Shown: positions 7,948 through 16,323 of the stretch, in pieces
How the letters are laid out: every line of letters begins with the position of its first letter
Numbering within the stretch: the first letter of the stretch is position 1
From: Lutimaribacter_A marinistellae
GTDB taxonomy: Bacteria > Pseudomonadota > Alphaproteobacteria > Rhodobacterales > Rhodobacteraceae
Direction of reading: 5' to 3'
NCBI RefSeq assembly: GCF_042648365.1
Contig: NZ_JBHRXI010000006.1
Location: 145,768-209,767, forward strand
DNA length: 64,000 nucleotides
Program-made: the position numbers and the translations under genes
The notes under the pieces: generated by a model
The model's input: the letters and a program-made list of their open reading frames with translations, nothing else
The model's database searches: none
What the model was told of the DNA's origin: nothing

Positions 7948-9348
7948 ATGGACGGCACGTTCAACGAGAATGACATCAGCCGCGTGGTCGAAGCTGATCG
8001 CGCCCATATCTGGCATCACCTGTTCCAGCACAAGCCGCTGGAAACAAACGATCCCCGCATCATTGTCGAGGGCAAGGGCATGCGTGTCTGGGACCAGAAG
8101 GGCAAGGAGCATCTCGACGCCGTCTCCGGAGGAGTGTGGACGGTCAACGTCGGCTATGGCCGCGAGTCGATCTGCAAGGCGGTTTACAACCAGCTGATGA
8201 AGATGAACTATTTCGCGCAGTCGGCAGGTTCCATCCCGGGTTCGATCTTTGCCGAAATGCTGATCGACAAGATGCCGGGGATGAGCCGGGTCTACTACAC
8301 CAACTCGGGTTCCGAGGCGAACGAGAAAGCGTTCAAGATGGTGCGCCAGATCGCGCACAAGCGCTATGGCGGCAAGAAGTACAAGATCCTCTACCGCGAC
8401 CGCGACTATCACGGCGGCACGCTGGCGGCGATGTCCGCAGGCGGACAGGATGAACGGAACGTGCAATATGGCCCGTTCGCGCCGGGCTTCGTCCGCGTGC
8501 CGCATTGCATGGAATACCGCAAGCACGAACTGGGGCTCGAGAATCTGTCGGGTGAGGATTTCGGCATCGCGGCTGCCAACCTGATCGAAGAGGTCATCCT
8601 TCGCGAAGACCCCGACACGGTGGGCGCGCTTTGCCTTGAGCCTGTGACCGCCGGCGGTGGCGTGATCGAGGCGCCCGAGGGATACTGGCCGCGTGTGCAA
8701 GAGATCTGCCGCAAATACGATATCCTGCTGCACATCGATGAGGTCGTCTGTGGCGTCGGCCGCACCGGCACCGAGTGGTTCGGCTACCAGCACTACGGGG
8801 TCGAACCCGATTTCGTGACGATGGCCAAGGGCGTCGCCTCGGGCTATGCAGCCATCGCCTGCATGGTCACGACCGAGCGCGTTTTCGACATGTTCAAGGA
8901 CGATGCCAGCGATCCGCTGAACTATTTCCGCGACATCTCGACCTTCGGAGGCTGCACGGCAGGCCCCGCTGCCGCGATCGAGAACATGCGGATCATCGAG
9001 GACGAGAACCTGCTGCAAAACTGCACCGACATGGGCGCGCGGCTGGATGCGAACCTGCGCGAACTCATGGGCAAGCACAAGGTAATCGGCGACGTGCGTG
9101 GAAAAGGCCTGTTCCAGGGGGCCGAGCTTGTCGCGGATCGCGACACCAAGGAGCCGGTTGACGAAAAACTGGGTCAGGCCGTGGTCGCCGACTGCATGGC
9201 GCAGGGCGTCATCATCGGCGTCACCAACCGGTCGGTCCCGGGAAAGAACAATACGCTGTGCTTCTCGCCCGCACTGATCGCGACCGCCGACGACATCGAC
9301 CGCATCACCGAAGCGGTGGACGGCGCGTTGGGCCGCGTGTTCGGCTGA
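7948..9348 (+). CDS. tpa: Taurine:pyruvate aminotransferase
   Basis: 466 residues, class III PLP-dependent aminotransferase. Visible: the PLP-phosphate motif 'TNSGSEANEKAFK' (118-130), 'YHGGT' (154-158), the cofactor Asp in 'IDEVVCGVGRTG' (D264) and the Schiff-base Lys in 'TMAKGVASGY' (K294). The enzyme moves the amino group of taurine to pyruvate, giving sulfoacetaldehyde and L-alanine. Identification rests on overall family features plus divergence from tauABC. The alanine made can be recycled by alanine dehydrogenase, encoded at 16.3 kb. A strong terminator follows the gene. The sulfoacetaldehyde acetyltransferase gene (xsc) is not in the window. Confidence 0.92.
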   Translation: MDGTFNENDISRVVEADRAHIWHHLFQHKPLETNDPRIIVEGKGMRVWDQKGKEHLDAVSGGVWTVNVGYGRESICKAVYNQLMKMNYFAQSAGSIPGSIFAEMLIDKMPGMSRVYYTNSGSEANEKAFKMVRQIAHKRYGGKKYKILYRDRDYHGGTLAAMSAGGQDERNVQYGPFAPGFVRVPHCMEYRKHELGLENLSGEDFGIAAANLIEEVILREDPDTVGALCLEPVTAGGGVIEAPEGYWPRVQEICRKYDILLHIDEVVCGVGRTGTEWFGYQHYGVEPDFVTMAKGVASGYAAIACMVTTERVFDMFKDDASDPLNYFRDISTFGGCTAGPAAAIENMRIIEDENLLQNCTDMGARLDANLRELMGKHKVIGDVRGKGLFQGAELVADRDTKEPVDEKLGQAVVADCMAQGVIIGVTNRSVPGKNNTLCFSPALIATADDIDRITEAVDGALGRVFG

Positions 9349-9372
9349 CAAGCAAGGTCATGAACCAAACAA

Positions 9373-9406
9373 GGGACCGGCGCGGTAGGCATCGGTCCCC
9401 TTTTTT
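9373..9406 (+). terminator. Rho-independent terminator of tpa
   Basis: Inverted repeat GGGACCG/CGGTCCC with a 13-base loop, followed by a run of T (9401-9406), 25 bases after the tpa stop. Confidence 0.85.
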
Positions 9407-9451
9407 ATGTCGAGGCCTCCGTCCGCCCGCGCAGACCAGTTCTGCCAGCCC

Positions 9452-10435
9452 CTAAAGCGTCAGAATCGTGCAGCCGGTCGTCTTGCGCGCCTCCAGCGTG
9501 CGATGTGCTTCGGCCACTTGTTCCAGAGGAAACCGCTGATCTATCCGGATCTCGACGGCACCGGTTTTGACCTTGTCGAACAACGTCATTGCCATCGACT
9601 GGCAGGTGTCGTGATCGGCAATGTGGGTAAACAGCGTCGGCCGCGTGACCTTCAACGATCCCTTCTGAGCCAGCAATCCAAGGTTGACCGGCGGCACCGG
9701 CCCCGACGCATTGCCAAAGGAAATCATCATCCCAAGAGGTTTGAGGCAGTCGAGCGATCCCTCGAACGTGTCCTTGCCGACCGAGTCCATCACGACATCC
9801 ACGCCCCGGCCATCGGTCAATTCCCGAACCCGCGCTGCAAAATCTTCGGTCCGGTAGTTGATGCAATGCGTGGCACCGTGATCGAGCGCCAGCTGACACT
9901 TTTCGTCCGTCCCCGCCGTCCCGATCAATGTGATGCCTTCGGATCGCGCCCATTGACAGGCGATCAATCCGACACCGCCGGCAGCGGCATGGAACAGGAC
10001 CGTATCGCCTTTGGAAATGGGGGTCGTTCGGTGAAACAGGTATTCGACCGTCAAACCCTTGAGCATCATCGCCGCGCCGGTGTCGAACCCGATCCCTTCG
10101 GGCAGCGGACAGACCTGCGCCGCGGGCATCACGCGCGCCTCGGCGTAAGCGCCGGGTGGCGTTGCGGCATAGGCGGCCCGATCTCCCGGTTTCAGATGAT
10201 CGACGCCGGGCCCTACGGCTTCGACGACACCGGCGGCCTCCATTCCCAAGGCATGCGGCAGGTCCATCGGGTAAAGCCCGCTGCGCTGATAGGTGTCGAT
10301 GAAATTCAGACCGCAGGCTTTTTGCCGGATACGAATTTCCCCCGCCCCCGGTTCGCCAAGCGTCCGATCCTCCAGTCTCAGGATCTCGGGGCCTCCGGTT
10401 TCGTGAAAGACGACGGTGCGCGCTTTATCGGTCAT
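9452..10435 (-). CDS. NADPH:quinone oxidoreductase, zeta-crystallin type
   Basis: 327 residues from ATG 10435, preceded by GGGAGGG; the longer reading to 10660 runs antisense through the next gene. Medium-chain dehydrogenase/reductase without the zinc-binding Cys set. The NADPH-binding Rossmann motif is in 'FHAAAGGVGLIACQWA', and the quinone-reductase substrate region 'GLNFIDTYQRSGLYP' is clear. Reduces quinones or enals with NADPH in the cytoplasm. It lies 64 bases downstream of a second, less similar family member, giving a tandem pair. Confidence 0.85.
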   Translation of the reverse strand: MTDKARTVVFHETGGPEILRLEDRTLGEPGAGEIRIRQKACGLNFIDTYQRSGLYPMDLPHALGMEAAGVVEAVGPGVDHLKPGDRAAYAATPPGAYAEARVMPAAQVCPLPEGIGFDTGAAMMLKGLTVEYLFHRTTPISKGDTVLFHAAAGGVGLIACQWARSEGITLIGTAGTDEKCQLALDHGATHCINYRTEDFAARVRELTDGRGVDVVMDSVGKDTFEGSLDCLKPLGMMISFGNASGPVPPVNLGLLAQKGSLKVTRPTLFTHIADHDTCQSMAMTLFDKVKTGAVEIRIDQRFPLEQVAEAHRTLEARKTTGCTILTL

Positions 10436-10499
10436 GTCTACCCTCCCGCAGATTTTGCCGGAGGGTAGCAGCAATGCCCGTCCGGGCAATCGCGAATTC

Positions 10500-11486
10500 T
10501 CAGCCGCCGATCTTGAGGACGATCTTGCCGATATGGCCCGAGCTTTCCATGCGGGCGTGGGCCTTGGCCGCATCATCGAGGTCGAACTCGCTGTCCATGA
10601 CCGGGGCAATGCGCCCGGCATCGAGCAGCGGCCAAACCGCTTCGCGCAGGTCCTGCGCAATGCGCGCCTTGGCCAGCACGCTTTGCGGACGCAGGGTGCT
10701 TCCGGTGATGGTAAGACGCTTCACCATCATCATGGCAAAGTTGACCTCGACAACCGGCCCCTGAAGGAATGCGATCTGCACGAGGCGACCATCCTCGGCC
10801 AAGGCCTTGATGTTGCGGGGAATGTAATCGCCACCGACCATGTCAAGGATCAGGTCGGCGCCGCCTTCCTGTTTCAGAACGTCGGAGAAATCCTCATCCT
10901 TGTAGTTGATGGCCCTCTCGGCACCGAGCTTGCGGCAGGCCGCGCACTTTTCTTCGGACCCGGCGGTCGCGAAGACGCGCGCACCAAAGGCATTGGCCAG
11001 CTGGATGGCCGTCGTCCCGATACCGCTGGACCCGCCGTGAACAAGGAAACGTTCGCCAGCCTTGAGGCCACCACGCGTAAAGACGTTGGACCAGACGGTA
11101 AAGAAGGTTTCGGGCAGGCAGGCCGCGTCCTTCAGGCTCATGCCCTTGGGCACAGGAAGGCAATGCGCGGCAGCTGTCGCGACATATTCGGCATATCCAC
11201 CACCGGGCAGCAAAGCGCAGACCTTGTCGCCCACGGCCACCCCCTCGGCTCCGGCGCCGACCGCTACGACCTCGCCCGCCCCTTCGAGACCCGGCAGGTC
11301 ACTTGCATCGGGCGGAGGCGCATAGGAACCCGCCCGTTGCAGCGCATCAGGTCGGTTTACCCCGGCATAAGCGAGCTTAATCACCACCTGGCCATGGTCC
11401 GGTTGCGGCACGGGCCGCTCGGTCGGCTTCAGTACTTCCGGTCCGCCAGGTTCGGTGATCTCGACCGCGCGCATCATCTCTGTCAT
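10500..11486 (-). CDS. NAD(P)H quinone oxidoreductase, PIG3 family
   Basis: 328 residues. MDR-family reductase with 'AYAGVNRPDALQRAGSYAPPP' near the N-terminus, typical of the PIG3/TP53I3 subgroup, and the nucleotide-binding 'VHGGSSGIGTTAIQLA'. An alternative start is Met4/5 (MMRAVEI). Likely reduces ortho-quinones with NADPH. It may share a transcript with the COQ9-family gene just upstream, which would fit quinone metabolism, but that link is only an inference from position. Confidence 0.85.
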   Translation of the reverse strand: MTEMMRAVEITEPGGPEVLKPTERPVPQPDHGQVVIKLAYAGVNRPDALQRAGSYAPPPDASDLPGLEGAGEVVAVGAGAEGVAVGDKVCALLPGGGYAEYVATAAAHCLPVPKGMSLKDAACLPETFFTVWSNVFTRGGLKAGERFLVHGGSSGIGTTAIQLANAFGARVFATAGSEEKCAACRKLGAERAINYKDEDFSDVLKQEGGADLILDMVGGDYIPRNIKALAEDGRLVQIAFLQGPVVEVNFAMMMVKRLTITGSTLRPQSVLAKARIAQDLREAVWPLLDAGRIAPVMDSEFDLDDAAKAHARMESSGHIGKIVLKIGG

Positions 11487-11544
11487 TTGAGCATCCTTTT
11501 CCGTTTCCTATTGCCTAGCACTGCGCGGGGCGGGTGGAAACGGG

Positions 11545-12258
11545 TCAGGACCGAGGGGTCAGCTGGCCGGGGAATTGGCGTTCGGTCAGCCGCACGGGGG
11601 CCTTGATCTGGCTGGCCAGCCAGTTCGGTCCCGCGAGCAAGGGCTTGAGCAACGGGTTCCCGTTGACCTGCGCCTTGAATTTCTCGAACAGCATGACGTC
11701 GGCGATCCGGCGGTCGAGGAACTCCCACGTCGCCTGATGATCGAGCGAATCGTCGCCCAGCCAGTAAAGCACGGTCGAGGAATAGACCCCCGAGAGTGTA
11801 GCGCGCTTGGTGTACCAGTTGACATCGTCGGACCTGTCTCCGATCGCTGTCCAAATCAGGTCGCAAGTGCCCCAGACCGCCTTGGCCCCGTCCCCGGCAT
11901 AAGCTGGCAATGCAAACAGGGTCACGCCGCGGCGGACGGCTTCGCGATCTTCGATGACCTCAAGCCTCGTTCTGACCGCAAAGGCGATCTTGTCGCGGAT
12001 TTTCATCGCGTCGAGGTCGGTGGCCTGCAAACGCTCCAACATGGCGCGGTCGCCACGCGCGTGGAAGGCAAGCGCCAGATCCACAGCGCCGCGTGGGCAG
12101 ATTGCCCGTGCCACCGACTCCTCTACGCCACTATCGTCAATGGCGGCCCGGAAACTTGCCTCGGACCAGCCGTCGAAAGGCACATGCGCCAGCGCCGCGT
12201 CGAGGAGTTTGTCGATGATCTCTTCTGTCGTGTCGGTCATGTCATACCCTTTCGCCAT
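11545..12258 (-). CDS. COQ9-family protein
   Basis: 237 residues from ATG 12258, which has AGGAAG at good spacing; Met at 12240 is an alternative. All-helical COQ9/TetR-like fold: 'DKLLDAALAHVPFDGWSEASFRAAI' at the N-terminus, then 'WYTKRATLSGVYSSTVLYWLGD', the family's most conserved stretch. Mitochondrial COQ9 is a lipid-binding partner of ubiquinone synthesis. The alphaproteobacterial relatives are presumed to act in the same pathway. Confidence 0.85.
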   Translation of the reverse strand: MAKGYDMTDTTEEIIDKLLDAALAHVPFDGWSEASFRAAIDDSGVEESVARAICPRGAVDLALAFHARGDRAMLERLQATDLDAMKIRDKIAFAVRTRLEVIEDREAVRRGVTLFALPAYAGDGAKAVWGTCDLIWTAIGDRSDDVNWYTKRATLSGVYSSTVLYWLGDDSLDHQATWEFLDRRIADVMLFEKFKAQVNGNPLLKPLLAGPNWLASQIKAPVRLTERQFPGQLTPRS

Positions 12259-12401
12259 TGGGTGTCTTCCTGTTGATATGGCGCAAGGCAGACCCTGCGA
12301 CCACCCCCGTGCAGGCTGGACAAACGCGAAAAGCACTGTTATACGCCCAACTCCTGCAAATTTCCTTGCAACCCGAAACTTAGAAAGGTGGTGACAACCA
12401 C

Positions 12402-12608
12402 ATGCAGGTTAGTGTTCGCGACAACAATGTCGATCAGGCGCTTCGTGCCCTGAAAAAGAAGCTGCAGCGCGAAGGCGTGTTCCGTGAAATGAAGCTCAAG
12501 CAGCATTTCGAGAAACCGTCCGAGAAGAAAGCGCGCGAGAAGGCCGAGGCGATTCGCCGGGCCCGCAAGCTGGCACGCAAGAAAGCCCAGCGCGAAGGCA
12601 TGCTCTAA
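12402..12608 (+). CDS. rpsU: 30S ribosomal protein S21
   Basis: 68 residues, very basic, beginning 'MQVSVRDNNVDQALRALKKK', the S21 signature. Small-subunit protein that contacts the 16S 3' end during initiation. Ribosome site GAAAGGTGG. Followed by a strong terminator, so a single-gene unit. Confidence 0.96.
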   Translation: MQVSVRDNNVDQALRALKKKLQREGVFREMKLKQHFEKPSEKKAREKAEAIRRARKLARKKAQREGML

Positions 12609-12643
12609 GCTACCTTCCGTTTGGAACACTTGAAGATGTGACG

Positions 12644-12680
12644 ACCCCCGCGGCCCCGCCCCGGGGGTTTGTCTTTTTTG
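12644..12680 (+). terminator. Rho-independent terminator of rpsU
   Basis: ACCCCCG/CGGGGGT stem around a short GC loop, then a T-rich tail (TTTGTCTTTTTT), 36 bases after the rpsU stop. Confidence 0.85.
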
Positions 12681-12720
12681 AGCTCCCGACCGATGACAAG
12701 ATGGGTACCGCCCGGTTTGA

Positions 12721-12763
12721 CCGTTTTGTACACGGTTCCGGGCGCGGTATGGCCGTTTTGTAC
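12721..12763 (+). repeat. Short direct repeat CCGTTTTGTAC, two copies
   Basis: CCGTTTTGTAC occurs at 12721-12731 and 12753-12763, a spacing of 32 bases (three helical turns), between rpsU and the end of the P450 gene. GGTACC-type sequences flank the pair (12705, 12780). No function recognised; possibly an old protein-binding site or insertion scar. Confidence 0.5.
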
Positions 12764-12787
12764 TTATCGATCCCTTAACGGTACCCC

Positions 12788-13948
12788 CTAAATCAATCGC
12801 ACAGGCATCCGCAGCGGACCACGAAAGGCCCAGCCGCCGAACTCGGTCTCGCCGTCCAGCGCCAGTCCCGGGAAGCGGTCGAACAGCAATGGCAGGGCGA
12901 CATCGGCAATCAGCGCGCGGCTGGCCCAGGCGCCGGCGCAGAAATGCGGACCCGCGCCAAAGGTGATCGCACCAGAATTGTCCTGGTCGAGGTCATAGGC
13001 ATCGGGATTGGTGAACACCGTTTCATCACGATTGCCGGAGCCGAACATCAGGAAAACGCGGTCCTCGGGCTCAAAGACGATGCCGTCCCTCTCGTAACGC
13101 GTCGCGACGCGGCGCGGCGACATGCCGATAGGGGAAATCCAACGCCCGTATTCCTCGAAGGCTGCCAACCACGAGACCTCCCCTGCCCGCACCCGCGCCA
13201 GGGCGTGCGGATGAGATAACAAGGCCCAGACAGTACCGGCAATGGCGTCCCGCGGCTCGTTCTGCCCCCCGGAAATGGCCAGTTTCACATTCGCGCGCAA
13301 CTGCGCCTCCGACAGGCCCGCACGATCCTGGACCGAGATCAGCGAATGATCCGGCGTAGCACGCAATGCGGGAAGCCGCTCGGTGATGTAGCGGTCGATG
13401 GCGGCAGTACAGTCATGGCAAGTGGCCTCGACCTGCGGATCCCCGGCATAGTTGGCGCAGCCATCGATCATGCCCTGGCTGACCCTGTCCATCTCGGCTG
13501 CGGTGATCTGCGTCAATCCGGTGATCGCCTTGAGCGCCTCACCCGAAACGGGCATCGCGTAATCGCGCACCAGGTCACAGTTTGCACCCGCTGCAAGATC
13601 ATCAAGGATGCGCGTGGTGGCGAGACGGAACTGTTCGGTCCAGACCTCTTTGACCGTGCGAGGCGAGACTGTGGGGAAAATCGCGCGCCGTTCCGCTGCA
13701 TGGTCCACCCCGTCCTTGCGCATCAGGTTCTGCCCCATCAACACCGTCATCAAACCCTGGGGCTGATCCGAGGAGAAAACCTCCACGCGCTTTTCCTCTG
13801 CAAAGATGTCGTCACGGCGGGTGATCAGGGTCGCGCCCAATTGCGGTACGTAAGCGATAGGAGCCTTTGCGCGCATGCGCTTGAGAGTGGGATAGGGATC
13901 GCGCCAGAAGGCCTGCGGTTCGATCTCGAATACCGGTGCGTTGGACAT
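12788..13948 (-). CDS. Cytochrome P450
   Basis: 386 residues. The heme-ligand motif FGAGPHFCAGAWASR places the thiolate at Cys337, and the K-helix ExxR is E266-R269. The I-helix, usually (A/G)GxxT, reads SGGQNEPRD (226-234), so the normal oxygen-activating Thr is replaced by Glu-Pro. This variant suggests altered proton delivery or use of an unusual oxidant or substrate. Soluble bacterial form, no membrane anchor. Good ribosome site (GAGGAGG). Divergent from a MarR regulator with two identical operators between, so probably controlled by it. Substrate unknown; no ferredoxin or reductase gene is adjacent. Confidence 0.9.
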   Translation of the reverse strand: MSNAPVFEIEPQAFWRDPYPTLKRMRAKAPIAYVPQLGATLITRRDDIFAEEKRVEVFSSDQPQGLMTVLMGQNLMRKDGVDHAAERRAIFPTVSPRTVKEVWTEQFRLATTRILDDLAAGANCDLVRDYAMPVSGEALKAITGLTQITAAEMDRVSQGMIDGCANYAGDPQVEATCHDCTAAIDRYITERLPALRATPDHSLISVQDRAGLSEAQLRANVKLAISGGQNEPRDAIAGTVWALLSHPHALARVRAGEVSWLAAFEEYGRWISPIGMSPRRVATRYERDGIVFEPEDRVFLMFGSGNRDETVFTNPDAYDLDQDNSGAITFGAGPHFCAGAWASRALIADVALPLLFDRFPGLALDGETEFGGWAFRGPLRMPVRLI

Positions 13949-13961
13949 GGCCCCTCCTCAC

Positions 13962-14016
13962 TGTTGTCATGTCAACTCATATCACGGTGCGCGACACGTG
14001 TTGTCATGTCAACACA
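13962..14016. promoter_or_regulatory. Two tandem MarR-type operators between P450 and marR
   Basis: GTTGTCATGTCAAC occurs twice: within 13962-13979 and within 13999-14016, 37 bases apart. Each is a near-palindrome (GTTG-CATG-CAAC arms), typical for MarR dimers. One copy is close to the P450 start and the other close to the regulator start, which predicts joint control of both promoters. Confidence 0.8.
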
Positions 14017-14035
14017 TTTTCGCTAGGCTCTGACC

Positions 14036-14560
14036 ATGACGGATCCCGAGCCACTCCCTGACGACCTGTTTCTCGTCCATCCGGACAAGGAAGACGACGG
14101 CCCGGCGGCCGCCACGCTCAGTTTTTCGCGTTCACCGACGGTGCTGATCACCTTTGCCGGCAACCGCTTCACGCGTGCGGCGGCGCGACACTACCAGGAA
14201 GAATTCGGGATCGGCGCGATGGACTGGCGCATCCTCGTGATGCTGACGCGCGAGCCAGGAAGCTCTGTCTCCCATGCCGCGCGGATCATCGGCATCGACA
14301 AGGCCGCGGTCAGCCGGTCGCTGCGCCGTCTCGAAACAAAGGGATATGTCAGCTCCGTAGCCCAGCCGGGAGACGACCGGCGCAAGGACTGGGCGCTAAC
14401 GGATCTGGGGCGGGACCTGCACGGGCGGATCCTCGACAGCGCGCTGAGACGGCAACGCGACCTGCTCGACGGATTTACCCCGCAGGACGTCGAAGCTTTC
14501 ACGGACTACCTGCGCCGGTTTCTTGGAAACATCGACCGTCTGAGCCAAGCCGAAAACTAG
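14036..14560 (+). CDS. MarR-family transcriptional regulator
   Basis: 174 residues. Winged helix-turn-helix at about 65-130 ('MDWRILVMLTREPGSSVSHAARIIGIDKAAVSRSLRRLETKGYV'), wing with 'DDRRKDWALTDLG', and a C-terminal dimerisation helix. An N-terminal extension of about 30 residues is longer than usual. Divergent from the P450 gene and expected to bind the two repeated operators between them, repressing both until a ligand (perhaps the P450 substrate) is present. Confidence 0.9.
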   Translation: MTDPEPLPDDLFLVHPDKEDDGPAAATLSFSRSPTVLITFAGNRFTRAAARHYQEEFGIGAMDWRILVMLTREPGSSVSHAARIIGIDKAAVSRSLRRLETKGYVSSVAQPGDDRRKDWALTDLGRDLHGRILDSALRRQRDLLDGFTPQDVEAFTDYLRRFLGNIDRLSQAEN

Positions 14561-14604
14561 CTATGGGGGCGCTGCCCCCGCCGCCCGTTCCGGGCGTCTC
14601 CCCC

Positions 14605-14693
14605 GGGATATTTTGGGCAAGAGGAAGGAGGCTGGGTGCGCGTTTGTCTTTCCTCTTGCTAGAAGTATCCCGGAGCGCGAGGCAGAGCCTCGC
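14605..14693. repeat. Dispersed spacer repeat, two inverted copies plus hairpin
   Basis: Copy 1 (14605-14628, plus strand) reads GGGATATTTT, then GG, then GCAAGAGGAAGG. Copy 2 (14648-14671) is the same element inverted, so the two can pair. Copy 2 is followed by GGAGC and the hairpin GCGAGGC-AGA-GCCTCGC (14677-14693). Related copies lie at 29409, 35981 and 41370. It fills the spacer between the convergent marR and ppk2 genes. Confidence 0.8.
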
Positions 14694-14711
14694 AAAACTT
14701 CGGCGCCCGGC

Positions 14712-15629
14712 TCAGTAGATCTTGGGGACGTAGAGCTCGTCCGGCAGAACCTGTCTTTCGTAGTCCGGATTGTACTTGCGATCCGGCAGGGTGACCTTTT
14801 CGCTCGGCACGTCCTCGTAAGGGATCTTGGTCAGAAGATGCTCGATGCAGTTGAGCCGCTCGCGTTTCTTGTCGTTCCCCTCCACGATGTACCAGGGCGC
14901 CTCCGGGATGTTCGTACGGGCGAACATGTCCTCCTTGGCCTTCGTGTACTGCTCCCACCGGATGCGGGATTCGAGATCCATTGGCGAGAGCTTCCACTGT
15001 TTCATCGGATCGTGAATACGCATGAGGAAGCGGAGCTGCTGTTCTTCGTCAGTGATCGAGAACCAGTATTTCAGCAGGATGATGCCGGATCGCACGAGCA
15101 TGCGTTCGAATTCGGGAACGTCCTGGAAAAACTGTTCGACCTGATCCTCGGTCGCGAAACCCATCACCCGCTCAACCCCGGCGCGGTTGTACCAGGACCG
15201 GTCGAAAAGCACGATTTCGCCCGCCGCCGGCAGGTGTGGGACGTAGCGCTGGAAGTACCATTGGCTCTGCTCGCGGCGCGAGGGCGCGGGCAGCGCCACC
15301 ACGCGGGCGACGCGCGGGTTCAGGCGCTGGGTGATACGTTTGATCACCCCGCCCTTGCCAGCGGAGTCGCGGCCCTCGAACAGGATGCAGACCTTTGCGC
15401 CGGTGTGCTGAACCCAGTCCTGCACCTTGATCAGTTCCGCCTGCAAGCGCAGCAGGTTTCGGAAATAGACCTTGCGGTCGAGCATGTCGGGGTGCTGCTT
15501 GTTGTAGATCTTGCGGATCTCCATCGACAGCATCGGTTCGCTGAACTCGATCTCGAAATCCTCGTCGAGCGTGTCTTCGAGCTCGGCTTCGAGCCAGTCC
15601 TTGGGTTCGTTGTCGGATCGCTCGGTCAA
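14712..15629 (-). CDS. ppk2: Polyphosphate kinase 2
   Basis: 305 residues, PPK2 family. Walker A GRDSAGKGG (86-94), Walker B/lid 'FDRSWYNRAGVERVMGF' (from 142), and the conserved 'LKYWFSITDEEQ' and 'SPMDLESRIRWEQYTKAKEDMF' stretches are intact. Single-domain (class I-like) length. These enzymes use polyphosphate to phosphorylate nucleoside diphosphates. The first 30 residues are acidic and probably disordered. Single-gene unit. Confidence 0.92.
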   Translation of the reverse strand: MTERSDNEPKDWLEAELEDTLDEDFEIEFSEPMLSMEIRKIYNKQHPDMLDRKVYFRNLLRLQAELIKVQDWVQHTGAKVCILFEGRDSAGKGGVIKRITQRLNPRVARVVALPAPSRREQSQWYFQRYVPHLPAAGEIVLFDRSWYNRAGVERVMGFATEDQVEQFFQDVPEFERMLVRSGIILLKYWFSITDEEQQLRFLMRIHDPMKQWKLSPMDLESRIRWEQYTKAKEDMFARTNIPEAPWYIVEGNDKKRERLNCIEHLLTKIPYEDVPSEKVTLPDRKYNPDYERQVLPDELYVPKIY

Positions 15630-15726
15630 GGTCGTCTCCTCATGTCTCGGCGGGTTGGGTCCCGCTATCGTCTGATTGTAACGTGATCGTGTCGGGTTGC
15701 GGAATGCGCCAGATCAATCCGCGCCA

Positions 15727-16185
15727 TCATACAGGAAGCGCCGTGGTATTGAACACGGTGCGCAGCGCAAACGAGCTTTGCATTTGCGCGACGCCGGGTA
15801 GTCGCGACAGGTATTGTCGATGGATGCGGGCGAAATCGTCGGTGTTTTCCGCCACGATCTTGAGGATGTAATCCGCAGTACCCGCCATCAAGTGGCATTC
15901 GAGCACGTCCGGGATACGCGCGACCGCCTTTTCGAAGGCTTCGAGCAGGTCGTCGGCCTGGCCTTGCAGCGTGATTTCGACGAAGACCGTGGTGGGCACG
16001 CCCAGCTTGCGCGCGTCGAGCAGGGCCACGTAATCACGGATGTACCCTTCGGATTCGAGCCGCTGGACGCGCCGGTGACAGGCCGACGGCGAGAGATTCG
16101 CGGTCTCGGAGAGTTCGGCGTTGGACATCCGCCCTTTGCGCTGAAGCGCGGTGAGAATCTTGCGGTCGGTCGCGTCGAGGGCCAA
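15727..16185 (-). CDS. Lrp/AsnC-family regulator of alanine dehydrogenase
   Basis: 152 residues from a TTG at 16185, with AAAGGAAA 8 bases before it; no in-frame ATG gives a sensible N-terminus, and the open frame extends far past the real gene. Helix-turn-helix at about 20-45 ('MSNAELSETANLSPSACHRRVQRLE') and a C-terminal RAM ligand-binding domain with 'HLMAGTADYILKI'. Divergent from ald, the usual arrangement for an alanine-responsive activator. A perfect palindrome lies in the shared spacer. Confidence 0.88.
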   Translation of the reverse strand: MALDATDRKILTALQRKGRMSNAELSETANLSPSACHRRVQRLESEGYIRDYVALLDARKLGVPTTVFVEITLQGQADDLLEAFEKAVARIPDVLECHLMAGTADYILKIVAENTDDFARIHRQYLSRLPGVAQMQSSFALRTVFNTTALPV

Positions 16186-16255
16186 TAGCGCGTTTCCTTT
16201 GCGTAGAGTGCCAGTAACACGCAACAATATCGCGCATACGCCGAGTTTGGCGAGC

Positions 16256-16274
16256 GGAATTTCAGAGAAATTCC
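16256..16274. promoter_or_regulatory. Lrp-type operator between lrp and ald
   Basis: Perfect inverted repeat GGAATTTC-AGA-GAAATTCC with 8-bp arms, A/T-rich centre, about 50 bases before the ald start. This matches the GAAATT-type half-sites bound by Lrp/AsnC proteins. Confidence 0.75.
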
Positions 16275-16323
16275 GGACCGTTTCAGGCATGATTCTGGCC
16301 AAGGCACGACGGGAGGAAACGTC

